A DNA stretch of 64,000 nt from Cinnamomum chago (taxonomy: Eukaryota; Streptophyta; Magnoliopsida; Laurales; Lauraceae), in NCBI GenBank assembly GCA_038049695.1, contig CP142452.1, positions 67,895,501-67,959,500 of the forward strand, given 5' to 3'. Of the stretch, positions 12,090 through 25,000 are shown in pieces. The translations under genes and the position numbers were made by a program. Within the stretch, counting starts at the first letter, position 1, and each line of letters starts with the position of its first letter. The notes below the pieces were generated by a model, which saw only the letters and a program-made list of their open reading frames with translations, ran no database searches and was not told the DNA's origin.

Positions 12090-12545
12090 TTTGAGAATCA
12101 GAACTGCTGGTTCTGTCAAGATTTCAGGCTTGATTTAGAATTTCAGGTTCATATCATTGAGAATCAGAACTGCTGGTTCTTGTCAAGACTTCAGGCTTGA
12201 TTTAGAATTTCAGGTTCATAACACATGAGATTAGAACTGCAGGTTCTGTCAAATCTTCACGTAGAACTTCTGGTTCTATCAAAACTTCAGGTTTGAAGTA
12301 GAACTTCTGGTTCTAATAATTGATCAGAACTTCTAGTTCTATCAGAACTTCAGGTTTGAAGTAGAACTTCTGGTTCTAAAAATTGATCAAAACTTCAGGT
12401 TCTATCAAAGCTTCAGGTTTGATCACATGACTTTATAATTTTATGGATATGAATCTGCAGGTTCATATCATTATTCCAACTTTTAGGACTTCTAGTCCAT
12501 AAATGAGTGAACTTTATGTTTAGGTTTAGAACTTCTGGTTCTATT
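12090..12545. repeat. Minisatellite of AGAACTTCTGGTTCT / TTCAGGTTTGA units
   Basis: About eight copies of a 15-base unit AGAACTKCTGGTTCT (for example at about 12106, 12166, 12247, 12300, 12326, 12362 and 12525) alternate with TTCAGGTTTGA or TTCAGGCTTGA. Each 15-mer is an interrupted inverted repeat, AGAAC-5-GTTCT. It sits between the leader and pol of the copia element. Confidence 0.8.
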
Positions 12546-13114
12546 CATAAATTCATAAATTTAAATTTAAAAGAGAGAATAAAATATGCAAGAGGATAAA
12601 CAATAAATAAAATACTATCAACAAGCATTATAAGTCGATTTTATGTATTCTAATAAATTTTGACTATGGTTTAGATATCACTCACCGTAAAGTTCATAAA
12701 AAATTTATTACCTTTGAAATTCTGATCGGTTGCGTATATTAAATCCGGTGCTCGTCGCAAGGTGGAAGAGAGACTTTTCAACATAATCACCAGAAGACTT
12801 TTCACAGAGAAATCGAGGAAGCAAAAGTTTGCTTGTCTTGCACACGAATAGAAAAAATTTGTTACAGTATGCAAATCGTTGTGTTGCACTGTAACTCAGG
12901 AGGAAAAAGCAGGATGCAAATCACAGAGTCTGAAACAAGACTTTGTGTTGCACGGAAACCGAGGACAATTTGAGGCAGGAAAAAAAATCGTTAGGCAAGG
13001 AACTTTGAGGCTGCCCCTTTTTTTTTTTTCTTTTTTTTTTTCTGTGTTGTAAAAAGAAAAAAAATGAAGAAATAATATTAGAGGGAGAAGAGAGAGAGTT
13101 TTCTATTATCTCAT
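12546..13114 (-). other. Copia leader region, low-complexity
   Basis: Element leader between the 5' LTR and the minisatellite. It holds a long pyrimidine run (plus strand, about 13017-13042) and two related segments containing AAGACTTTGTGTTGC / AAATCGTTGTGTTGC. A GTAATA donor-like site near 12708 and the TTGTTAAAG acceptor-like site near 11952 would frame the minisatellite as an intron; this is only suggestive. No gag frame is present. Confidence 0.5.
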
Positions 13115-13242
13115 TAGTCTGTCTCCAAATACAATAGGGAGATGCTTATTTATAGGCAAAGTAGTCTCATAATAGAGAAACCCTAAACTTAACCCTAACT
13201 CATCTGAAGTGGGCATTCACCAAAGATCCATATCTTATAACA
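13115..13242 (-). repeat. 5' LTR of the copia element (aligned part)
   Basis: Matches 7881-8008 over 128 bp with few substitutions. TATAAATA at 13147-13154 (minus strand) is a plausible promoter box. The LTR may extend inward to an ACAACA end near 13045, which would give about 198 bp. Confidence 0.75.
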
Positions 13243-13274
13243 GATTGATGTTGTGTATCTGATTAAAATAATAG
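13243..13274. repeat. Right copy of the 32-bp direct repeat
   Basis: Identical to 7852-7883; begins at the first base outside the 5' LTR. Confidence 0.85.
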
Positions 13275-16019
13275 TGAGGTGGGGAGTTTAAAATTAAACC
13301 ATCCCTAGCTAAAACTAATCTTTCTAATATTACTTTACAAGCTGGGGTTCAATAGCATAGCATGGTGGTCTGTGACTGCCAGTTTGACTGCTCTTAATTA
13401 GAAAATAAAATTAGAAGATGTCAATATTGACAAGTTTTGGTAAATCAGCTAATCAAGAGGCCTACCTCTTAATCTGTGGGTCAGTGGACCCCACAAGAAT
13501 CTTCTCTTTGAAAAGCCAGAAAATTGATGGTCAGTCGTTTTTTTTTTTGTTTTCCCAATCTTATTATTTTTATTTAACTCCTTTTTCTTTGCTGGAATGC
13601 TAAAAGACAACAGCCTACCGTTTAGATAAAAGCATGGGGCCATTGTTTTTTGAAGAATCCGGATCTCCTATTTGGTCCAAACAGGACAATCGAGGGTAAC
13701 ACATTATTTTGTACTTAAAAGAAGACAACACCGGTTTTTAAACTCAATAAATTCATGTGTCTTTTCCTGTTTGGACGGATTCTTTTGATTTTTTATCCGT
13801 AACGTGTAAGGCTTGCACATTACGCAATTGGCAGACTGTGTAAGGGCGGAAGAGATTCCAATAAGGTAGAGGAGTGGCGTTCTACACATTTAGTTCGAGC
13901 TTGAGCAATTTGGTTTGGACCACGATGATTGATGATGAGCTTGGATAATCCAGGCTATTAATCTAATGGTTCCACAAGGGGCACATTTGTGTGGCCACTT
14001 TCCATAAGAAAAAACACAAAATGAATTTTTTTTACACAATTCCGAAAAAAAAAAAAAAAAACATTTTCTCTCATTAGGTAATTTTTTTGTAAAATAAAAG
14101 TAAAGTAAAGCATCAAATCTAAGAGAATAAAATATGACAGGGTTATGATGATATTTTATCTTTAGTAGATTAGTAGGAAATTTTTTTGCTTTTTGTATAA
14201 AAAGTGGGTGTTTTCTTATCATTTAATGGAGAAATGAGGTTATTTTTTTACTTTATTTTTTCTCTCTCAAACAAAAAAGATAAAGTTTTGAATATGTATA
14301 CTTTTGATGTGACCCCTTATCTTAAATATGAAGGCTTTATATTATTTTTACTTTAACAATAAATTCCAAAACAAGCCCAAGGGTACCTTTGAAATGAGTT
14401 TACTGTTTCACATTGAAAAAAAGAATTGTGCAACAACTTTACACAAAAGTGCACTGGTAGTCAATGAAGACTAAATGAGTATTTTCTTCAAAATTGTTAT
14501 TTTTTTACGTTTTTGTCTCTCCACTTGCATGGGCTCTCAAGAGTCCCAGCCACCTAGAAAACCATCTTTATTCTCTGTAATTTCTGAAAAGTTGTGCAAC
14601 CGGTCAACTCCTCGTGATATTAAACCCCGCCAAGGGGGTTGGGTCGAGAGATAGCTGGTTCACACGGGAAGACCGCCCGCACAAATAGAAAGAAGGCTCA
14701 TACAAATGGAAAATAAGCATGCACAAATAGAAAGAAAGTCCATACAAATGAAAAGAGGTGGCATACCTACGGTTCAAACCCTGAACGGCCATTGTGATAA
14801 TTGTCACTCATAAGTGGCCGTTCTCCAACTGCTTGTAAATTAACAGAGCCTTTACTACTTTATGCAGAGAGCTGAGCAGTCTTTAAAACTCGGCAGAGTC
14901 GCACAGGGCTTTTGGTGGAAGGAGATGGAAGGACAAAATAAACCTTCTCTTCCCTACCCCTTTCCATTCATCCCATTCACATTGAAAACCCTAACAAAAC
15001 CCCATCCCTGCCCCTTTTCTCCCTGCTCTCCCTCTTTCTAACCCCAGCTACTTCAGCATCTTCAATTCCTTTCTCAGTCTTAAATCATCCTAATCAATAT
15101 CCCACTGTTATTCAAGTAGGGGCAGAAAGAGCTCCATCAAAACCAAAATGGATTATTTTTTTTCAAGGAATTCGATTTCCATGTTGCAAAATTCTTCTGT
15201 TCTAGAACAGAGGAAAGTGATGAAAAAATATTTTTCTATGCACAGTTAGCATACAAACAGGAGGAGCTGCTGCAATGTATATAAACGAGTGGCCACCCAC
15301 CTCTGTCACCCTCTCTGTGTACGAACCATGCGCGGGAGAACGTTTTTCCAGTTATAGAATGGGGTCTCTGATCTACTAGGCCTTTCCCATTTTTAAGGAT
15401 TTTGAAAGCTACTAGATGGAAAAGGTTTCACTTCACTGGGATGTGAATCTCTTGATGCAGACGCTTGAAAGTTGAAACCCATCAGTCCATATCCCTCATA
15501 TTTCAAGTCTTCATTTTCGCTCCAAAAATCTGATGAGAAATAAGAAGGTGCTGATGAGATGGTGGGAAATGGAAAGAGGAAGAGGAGAGTTGGAAAGGAG
15601 AAGAGCAAGCACTTCCAGAGAGGGGGCGAGTAGAGGGACTGGACCCGACTTGACTTGACCCTACCATGCCCAAGTCAGGGGTGGAGTCCAATTTTTCAAA
15701 CCTGATCAAAAGTCATAACTATTATTGATATCTTCTATTGTTGAATATCATCTCAGAAGATAGTCAAAGTGGGAACCTTTATTCCAAATACAAACAATCT
15801 AATTCGTAGACGTATCAGGGATATACAATACATGATATGTTATCAAAACTTATTCAATCAGTCTCTTTATACCTTTCCTATTCCAACAATAACATGAAAA
15901 CAATGATTAGAAATTGATGGCCAAAATCATAGGCAGAAATCCAAGTACCGTTTCTAGGAACAACAATTTCTTTTCCTTTACGCCCCAACAGACAACAAAG
16001 GGGGAGAAATATGGAACCT
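13275..16019. other. Intergenic region and TPK 3' flank
   Basis: Separates the copia element from the TPK stop codon. A pair of about 44-bp units with CACAAATAGAAAGAA lies at about 14680-14752, and a lone B-box-like GGTTCAAACCC near 14774 has no matching A box. A 71-codon minus-strand frame at 15393-15608 has no recognisable similarity and I do not call it a gene. The part nearest 16019 should include the TPK 3' UTR. Confidence 0.5.
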
Positions 16020-19000
16020 CTATTTCAGCTTTCGAATTGAAATTGTCCAGAGAAGATCTGAATCAGATCGAACAGTGATTTTCTCCTCCCGAACAATATT
16101 TGAAGTACTTACCAAACCACCAAATTTCATCGCAGTGTCAGCTGAAATTAAGAAATTAATAATGAGGCATGTCAAATACAAGTATTTTACAAACTAAACA
16201 AACTAGTAAAACATAAATACTAATAAAAAAAAAAGGAATACAAAACCACTTGATTGTCATGTATGCCAATCTCACTTTCTGCCTAATAATCAAGAAATTA
16301 AATTTATGAGTGCACCATTTGGATTGGCATGGAGGTAGAGGGGGAAGAGGAAAATGAAATCTTCCCATGTTGGTATTTTCAAGATTTAACACTTGCTTGG
16401 AGAATGAAATGTGAGAACTCGCTTCTCTTCTCTCCTATTTGAGAAAAGCAATTTCCTTCCCAGACAGACGGATACATTAGCAGACAGAAAGACTTTCTCC
16501 CAATTTTCATGTGTCAAACAAGAAAGGCAACTCCACTCAACTCGACAACCACATTTTCCTACTTTCTCCACATGTTGAGGATATCCCTATTTCCCCTTCC
16601 CCCACTTCCTCCTCTAACAAACACTCCTCAAGTTTATTGCCTAACCAATCATTTCATCATGGTTCATTAATCACTATATCAGTTTTCAGAGATTACAGTG
16701 CATTATAGAAAACTCATAAGCTAAAACTGAACTATCATTCAGAAAAGCTAAGCTGAACTGATGGCGCACGATGTAACACAGAGGAATCTGTCATCTGAAA
16801 TTGCACCATCATAGTGTAGTACAATCAGGTCGTATTGATGCATGTAAACATTGACAATCTCCTAATATCCCCGATCCAAATAAGACAAGATCATCATTGG
16901 TAGATCCAGTGGATAATAGGAAAGCCATAAAAAAATAAAAAATAAAAAATAAAAACAGATTGGACGGCTAGAGACATCCAATAACAGTCTGGCCAATCAC
17001 AGCAGCATTCTTGATTAATGAAACATTGCCCCGCTGCACATACAGGAAGCATCAGGATTCTATAAACTATCAATTCATCAAGGCCAACCATACACAACTC
17101 GTGTTATAAGTACAACCAAATTGCATTACTTCCTACGGTGAAAGAGCTTTTTGTATATACCCCCTTAAGGTTTGAAGGATTTGTAAATAAGGCCCTGAGG
17201 TTTTAGTATTTGTAAATAGGGCCCTGCGTTTTCTTTTTAATACCTTTCATATCCCCAAAATCAATATTCCTAACAAGAATGGGCAGCCACCATGATATTT
17301 GTGTTGGATTTTTATATAAATGACAGCTTTGCCCTTACATTCATTAAATAAAAATTAGTATATTATTATTTCTAAAAATACCATTATTTTATCTAAAGTC
17401 CCAATGGTTTCTCTCAATAACTCTCTCATTCACATTATTGGGGGTGGACCCAGGACAAGGGCATGGGAACTGAAGCCCCCACCCATATTTGAGGAAAGTT
17501 TAAAATTCTCCCCCCCCCCCCCCACAAATTCTAAAAATTAATATGTTTTGTTTTACATTTGCCCCTTCCCCAATATTTATTTTACATAGAGCCAAACACC
17601 GCCCCCCATCGCAAATTCTAAAAGTTAATATATTTTTTTACATTTGCTCACTCTCCCAATATTTCTTTTACACCCCCTACACATGAAGCATAATCATGTA
17701 TTTTGAAACTTTCATTAGTCCAATGATGGGTGATTGGATAAATCATAATCGGTTATAAGTACAGGTGTTAATTGTTGCCGTGATCAGTTTGGATTTAATG
17801 AAATGAGCATTGTATTGATAAATATATATATATATATATGTAGGGTTATTCTCTCCCATTAAGTGCAATTGTTAATGTTACATGCTTTATAAAATAAAAT
17901 AAAAATTTGAGTTCAAGCTTTTGAAAATATGAAGATAACAATAAAAGAGATGGACAAAAGTGTCATTTTGCTCTAAAAGCCTATGGTGGTTAGAAGACTA
18001 TTGATTTTGGGGACACGGAAGGTATTAAAATAAAAATGCAGGGGCCTATTTGCACATACCAAAACCTCAGGAGCTATTTACAAATTCTACAAACCTTAGG
18101 GGGGTATATACAAAAAGCTCTATAAAAAAAGAAGTATCAGTTACGATATAACACGATACATGACCCATTTTGAAGTAACCGTGCATCGTAGATTACTTCA
18201 AATTGTTAACATTTTAGTCTCAAGTTCAGGCCCCTACTGGCACCCGCTACAATTGTTATCACATATGAACCACCAAATACTAGGTCCGTGAGCATAGACC
18301 AAGACAACATATGCTGGAGGGTCAACAATAATCAGCACAGGTGGTGGAGAATATTAGTGGCAATACAGGCAGTAAAACCAGACTAAAATACTTCACTGTT
18401 AGACTCGCCCTATCAAGATGAGACAGTTAAGAACATTTTGCTGTACTGGAAATTCATTTTAAGTGATAAAAATAGATCATGCCACTTATCAAAATGAACA
18501 GAAGGATGCCCTCAATATGACTCCCAAACAGAATGAAGGGGGCAATTTCATGCCCACACACCAGTCTACTGATTTTACCAGCATAAAAATTGTTGCAAAT
18601 TGCCCGCCTGTCTAGCACAGGCAGGGATGTATAAGCCCTCTAGGGGATGCAGGGGTAGAGCTAGGTTTAAACCTGGTTGGAATAGAGAGGGAATCAGCCA
18701 GTGACACTCCTAAGAAAAATAGGTTAGATAAGGATAGATAAGTTATAACAAAAAAATTGTCAAGGTGGTTTTGGTGAACATGATATACTTACTGAGATCC
18801 CATTGCAGGCCAGTGGTTGTGGTACTTGCAGATGGCACCCCAATGGGAATGAGGCCGCAATGTGGGCCTTCAACGGATGACTGTATATGGATCTCATGAT
18901 GATGTGTTTTGGGAAGAAGCTGGATCAAGCAATCATCAGATAGAAGACCCAGGACAAGCAATCATTAAATAAAAATTAGTATATTATTATTTCTAAAAAT

Positions 19001-22000
19001 ACCATTATTTTATCTAAAGTCCCAATGGTTTCTCTCAATAACTCTCTCATTCACATTATCGGGGGTGGACCTAGGACAAGGGCATGGGAACTGAAGCCCC
19101 CACCCATATTTGAGGAAAGTTTAAAATTCCCCCTCCCCCCGCAAATTCTAAAAATTAATATGTTTTGTTTTACATTTGCCCCTTCCCCAATATTTATTTT
19201 ACATAGAGCCAAACACCGCCCCCCATCGCAAATTCTAAAAGTTAATATATTTTTTTACATTTGCTCACTCTCCCAATATTTCTTTTACACCCCCTACACA
19301 TGAAGCATAATCATGTATTTTGAAACTTTCATTAGTCCAATGATGGGTGATTGGATAAATCATAATCGGTTATAAGTATAGGTGTTAATTGTTGCCGTGA
19401 TCAGTTTGGATTTAATAAAATGAGCATTGTATTGATAAAATATATATATATATATGTAGGGTTATTCTCTCCCATTAAGTGCAATTGTTAATGTTACATG
19501 CTTTATAAAAAAATAAAAAAAAATTTGAGTTCAAGCTTTTGAAAATATGCATATAACAATAAAAGAGATGGACAAAAGTGTCATTTTGCTCTAAAAGCCT
19601 ATGGTGGTTAGAAGACTATTGATTTTGGGGACACGGAAGGTATTAAAATAAAAATGCAGGGGCCTATTTGCAAATACCAAAACCTCAGGAGCTATTTACA
19701 AATTCTACAAACCTTAGGGGGGGGTATTTACAAAAAGCTCTATAAAAAAATGAAGTATCAGTTACGATATAACACGATACATGACCCATTTTGAAGTAAC
19801 CGTGCATCGTAGATTACTTCAAATTGTTAACATTTTAGTCTCAAGTTCGGGCCCCTACTGGCACCCGCTACAATTGTTATCACATATGAACCACCAAATA
19901 CTAGGTCCGTGAGCATAGACCAAGACAACATATGCTGGAGGGCCAACAATAATCAGCACAGGCGGTGGAGAATATTAGTGGCAATACAGGCAGTAAAACC
20001 AGACTAAAATACTTCACTGTTAGACTCGCCCTATCAAGATGAGACAGTTAAGAACATTTTGCTGTACTGGAAATTCATTTTCAGTGATAAAAATAGATCA
20101 AGCCACTTATCAAAATGAACAGAAGGATGCCCTCAATATGACTCCCAAACAGAATGAAGGAGGCAATTTCATGCCCACACACCAGTCTACTGATTTTACC
20201 AGCATAAAAATTGTTGCAAATTGCCCGCCTGTCTAGCACAGGCAGGGATGTATAAGCCCTCTAGGGGATGCAGGGGTAGAGATAGGTTTAAACCTGGTTG
20301 GAATAGAGAGGGAATCAGCCAGTGACACTCCTAAGAAAAATAGGTTAGATAAGGATAGATAAGTTATAACAAAAAAATTGTCAAGGTGGTCTTGGTGAAC
20401 ATGATATACTTACTGAGATCCCATTGCAGGCCAGTGGTTGTGGTACTTGCAGATGGCTCCCCAATGGGAATGAGGCCGCAATGTGGGCCTTCAACAGATG
20501 ACTGTATATGGATCTCATGATGATGTGTTTTGGGAAGAAGCTGGATCAAGCAATCATCAGATAGAAGAACAATCCGAACATTGGAAAAGCGATGGAGAAC
20601 ATTGATGTTTCCAACCTCATGATCAAACCTTCCTCCAAGTGCACCAGAAACAAGAATCCTCAACTACAATACCGAGCTTGCATCAGTAAGGCAGAGTACA
20701 CAACTAAATCAATCAGACGAACCCAATAAAAGAAGCATAGCAGGCATACTCGGTGGCCCAGTACAAAAATGACAAACTTTGAGAAATGGAATGTGTTTGG
20801 CAAAGACAATTGATGAGGATCTTTGCGGTACACATGCGCAGACATCATTCATCAAGTAGGGGCCACCATGAAACATGATGGAGCCCAAACTCAACCCTAC
20901 TAATGTACCACATGTCAGGAAAATTGGTAGTTCAAGACAAAAAGAAGCAGAGTGAACTGTCATCCATATTAAATGTGCATCAATGCAATGAAAACATTTT
21001 TGGGTCTACCACATGTTCATGGGGGATCCACCTGATAAATGGCCCTAATCTCACATGCATGCCATGTGGCACATGTGCTACAAAGGCTCTTCAAATTGTC
21101 TTGTCCCCTAGAAGGGCTGTAAAATTTCATGAAATTACCAGTCAAATAGTGTTGGGTCCCTTTTATAGCTGTTCATTATTTCTTAGTTAACAAGAGTTTT
21201 GCTAAAGAAAAGGAAAAAACACATGCTAAGAGCAAAAATTCTCATTTCTAAAGAATAGCAGTGCCTCAAATGGGACTACTTATTTTCCTTTTCTTTTCAG
21301 GTAGGAGAATCCAGCTAGTTTAGTGTGAGAAGGTTGGTACCCGTTGAGTGATTTTTAGACCAACCTTGGATTTGATCTTGAGTCATTACATTAAAAGAGG
21401 GGATTGATACACTAAAAGGGGATACCATTCAAAAATGGAACACACGAGGAGATTGATACATTAAAACTATAAATAAGATCCAAGGCACTGAAATTATTTA
21501 ACCAAAAAGATGTGACGTTCAGGCCTAAATTTTAGTTGGTCGGAAGGTCCTACCTTGGCAATCTAGGCCTATGGATTTGAGGCTCAAAAGAAATTATACA
21601 TTTATTGCCCAAGAACTTAGGTCCAGAAATAGTGTTCGGTTAACTTTATTGTCTACCGCAGTTTGAATTGAAGGGGCATTAGAGAATAGAGAGACAATCA
21701 TTTTTTATAAGTCAATCAAGTAAGTGTTTTTTCCCTCAGTAACTAGTGATGAGTCTCACTGCAGTAGTTATATGCAACCAAGGAAGCAGGCATGACATTC
21801 ATTCAAGCAGGTATAACATACACAATACTTCTCTTACAAGCTTAGGTGGTTGTGCTCCCCATTGTTATTTGTTGTTGCAATATTCTCACAAATCTCATGG
21901 TCTGGATTATGTCGTCATGGGATAATACTGAGCTTGAGATAAATCTCATTAAGATATGGTAAATAGAGAAATATTCTCCTACGAGCTACTACTTATGCAG

Positions 22001-25000
22001 TCCAGCTCTGTGGGGCACACTTGGGCACACCTTTAATCAGTGAAGGCCCTTTCACACCTTCATCCCCCGCATGATCTTGTACCAGACTCAATTTCACTGT
22101 CATCAAACATTTATCCACAATTGGATTGAATCTCAAAGAAATCTATGGTGAAAAGACCACTAAACATTAAGGCTATTAAATCAAGGGTTAGGATTATCTC
22201 ATGGGGCTTTTTTTCTGTTGGACCTTCTCCATGAGGAGACCTTTCCATGTACCCCGCCCCACTAATAAGAAGGCATCTTGAGTGAGTCCCACAAGCTGGA
22301 CTGCATATTGCTTATATGCAGTCTACTTGTAGGAGAAAATTGCCCATGGTAAATATACAAAAATATCATGATACTCTCCATTCTGGCTATGCATTGAAAA
22401 CGTAGTTGTCAATTTCGGGCCGCACCTCGGTTTGGCTCCAACATAAATGTTTCAGTCAATTTGGAGTTTCAGGGATATATTTTCGAGTTTCATTTCAACA
22501 AATATTTTAAAAAAAATTTGTGTAGATATAAATTATTTACATTTAATTTATTCTACTAAATCAATGATGCAACATGTTATTTCTACATGCCAAGTGAACA
22601 ATTTATTAGCTATGTGTGTGTGACAATGTGAAGTTAAACATGCATTCTTAAATCTCAACTCATAATATTTGTACTTTGCATACACTTGCTTTGGATATAT
22701 TTAATAATAAAATATTCAAAAAGAGATCATTAGTTTTTTTGAAGGAAAAATTCAGCCAAAATGGACTGAAATGGCTGACATGCGGAAATCGACCGAAATG
22801 GAATGAAATCCGGGACAAAATGACATGTGTAGATCAGTTCGACCAGTGGTCCGAACTGATTTTTTTTTTTTTATGGCAGGTCTGAGCTGAAATTGTTTAA
22901 CCATATTGGCCGAACCAAAACCGGAAATGACAACTATGATTGAAAGCATTGTGATAGTATCAGGATTAAATCAGTTGAGGTTTTCACACAGAAGTATTGG
23001 GTAATTCAGTTCGGTCAGTGGTCTGAACTGAAATTGTTGACCATTTTGGCCAAACCAAACCAAAATTGACAACTATGATTGAAAACATTGCAATAGTATC
23101 AAAATTAAATCAGTTGAGGTTTTCATGCAGAAGTATTGGGATGGTTTAAAACTATCACCAATGTCTGTCACATAGAGATTGGAGAATAGCTGCATCCCCA
23201 CATCAACAACCAAGAGGAAGTTATCCCACTATGGCATCTACAAAACTGCTGGAGATTTTGTTTGTTGGGGATTTCCTCAATTAAACTTTTTCTAGCTCTC
23301 AAATGTTTTCATATAAGCTTACCGTATAGGTCTTTAACTGTCCCCACATTCATTAATATGGCTTTAACTCTATTTATCCATGCCACCACATGTTTGAGTA
23401 AATAAGAAGATACCCTATTGTAAAGAATCTTAAAAATGAGGATATCCACTATCGGACATGGCACTTTGATGGATTACTGACATATTCTTCTAGTAGATTT
23501 TCTTTGTACATGGTGCGTTGGCCAAAACGTAAGTTGATCCTGACACTCTCCCCTAGCACAAGAATGCCTTGACCATCACACTAGTTGCGTGGTTGGCCTT
23601 CTAGTGTTCTAGTGCTAATTTAAACATCGTTATGGAGTTGATAAAATGTTATTGTTCTCTTTCATCTTTTGAAATATAATAAAAAGTAAAAACTGTTGAC
23701 ATCATTAGTTGATTATCTCGAGTAAGATTAGTACATAGATCTTTTTACTTACTTTTGGAAATTGCAAATGAGTTTTCAATTAGGGTTATTAATGATGCTG
23801 CGATAAGTTCCCAAATAAGGGGCCTTTCTGTTTAATTTATGAAGGGAAAAATTGTATTTGCATGTATCAGCCCAAGAGGATAATGCATTTGGGTTTAAGC
23901 ATTGGCAGAGCCAGGATATTCTTGTAGGGGGCAACCGATGGTCCACCGATAATGTTAATAACTTATTTTCTCTCCTATATAAGAGCAAAAGAAAAATACT
24001 CATAAAAGTAGTCAGGAACCCAAGCAACTGCCCAAACGCGCTCGTTGAAATCCACCAACCTATTTGGGGATAAAGGAGGATTTTCCTAACGGCAGGTCTT
24101 GTGATCGTCTGTTCGGAGATGGTGATGAAGAAGGATTTTACAAAAAGGGAAGGTCTTGTTATCGTCATCTAGCCAAAGGCCCAATTTAATAAGGACGGTA
24201 TAATATTGCTCAAAACATTTTTCCTACATTCGTCCATGCATTTTGTTTAGTGATTCCATAGTTTAATCAACATGACAACTTAAATTGCACATCGATAAGA
24301 AATTTACAATTTGAGTTGCACTCGGAGCAGGTATAATCAGGTTTCATTCCTAGATTTATGTTTTGTTGCAACAAAATGTTTTCTAAAAATTTCAAATGCT
24401 TGAATAAGGACGGCAGAAAATAATTCTCCATCCTTTGATTCCAAATTTGACTTTCATAAAAATTGCAGAAAGTGCCTCTACCTCAGAAAATGAAAGCAGT
24501 GGAAGATATTAACACAGAACAATGGAAAATCTTTCTCCCCTTTAAACCATTTTCATTGTCTGTGGCTACATCCAGTTAGATAAAAAAAATAAAAAACAGT
24601 GACTAATCCACTGAGGGAAATGGAAACTTAAAAAGAATTTTTTTTTTATCGGCAACAGTAAAATTTTATTGAAGAAAGAGAAAAAACAACTTAGCACAAA
24701 GCAAACAAAAAACTCCCCTCATAATTGTAGGGGTACAGGATAAATGTACCAGCCACCAACTACAAAATAGGAGAAACTTAGGAGTTTATTCTCCACACTG
24801 TCAGTTTCCACTGTTAGAATGCTTGAAAAGATGTTCATCTCAAACTTACTATATATTGAAAAGCTAATATTCCTCACAACAAATAATCATTATTGCACAA
24901 TCAAGTAAATCTATGTGAAATCTGTGTTAGAAAGGAATATGGTGGCATTGAGCTAAGTGAAAGTGATCCACAGAAAAATAAAATAGAATAGATAGTAGCT

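Larger units (their letters stand above)
7884..13242 (-). mobile_element. Ty1/copia LTR retrotransposon, decayed, no gag
   Basis: Minus-strand element. Order in its own direction: 5' LTR (13242 down to at least 13115), leader with low-complexity DNA, a minisatellite at 12090-12545, a pol frame (11958-8296) in copia order (protease, integrase, reverse transcriptase, RNase H), a 3' untranslated part with a duplicated block, a purine tract and the 3' LTR (8008 down). Integrase before reverse transcriptase is diagnostic of copia. The protease motif is reached directly from the minisatellite, so gag and its zinc knuckle are missing. No tRNA-Met type primer-binding site (TGGTATCAGAGC) is seen next to the 5' LTR. 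Three stops in pol make it non-autonomous. Confidence 0.9.

Noticed and set aside
13045..13242. Exact 5' LTR of 198 bp ending ACAACA
   Set aside because: The left LTR does not align beyond 128 bp, so the longer limit could not be supported.
14604..14820. SINE or tRNA candidate because of GGTTCAAACCC
   Set aside because: No A box at the right distance, no cloverleaf, no tail.
15393..15608. 71-codon minus-strand open frame (MLFSFPTLLFLFPF...)
   Set aside because: No similarity I can name, no upstream exon with matching splice phase, and low-complexity start; kept only as a remark.
23776..24168. 130-codon minus-strand open frame in TPK intron 4 (and at 54232-54624)
   Set aside because: No known domain; codons look like random AT-rich DNA; it sits in an intron on the same strand as TPK.
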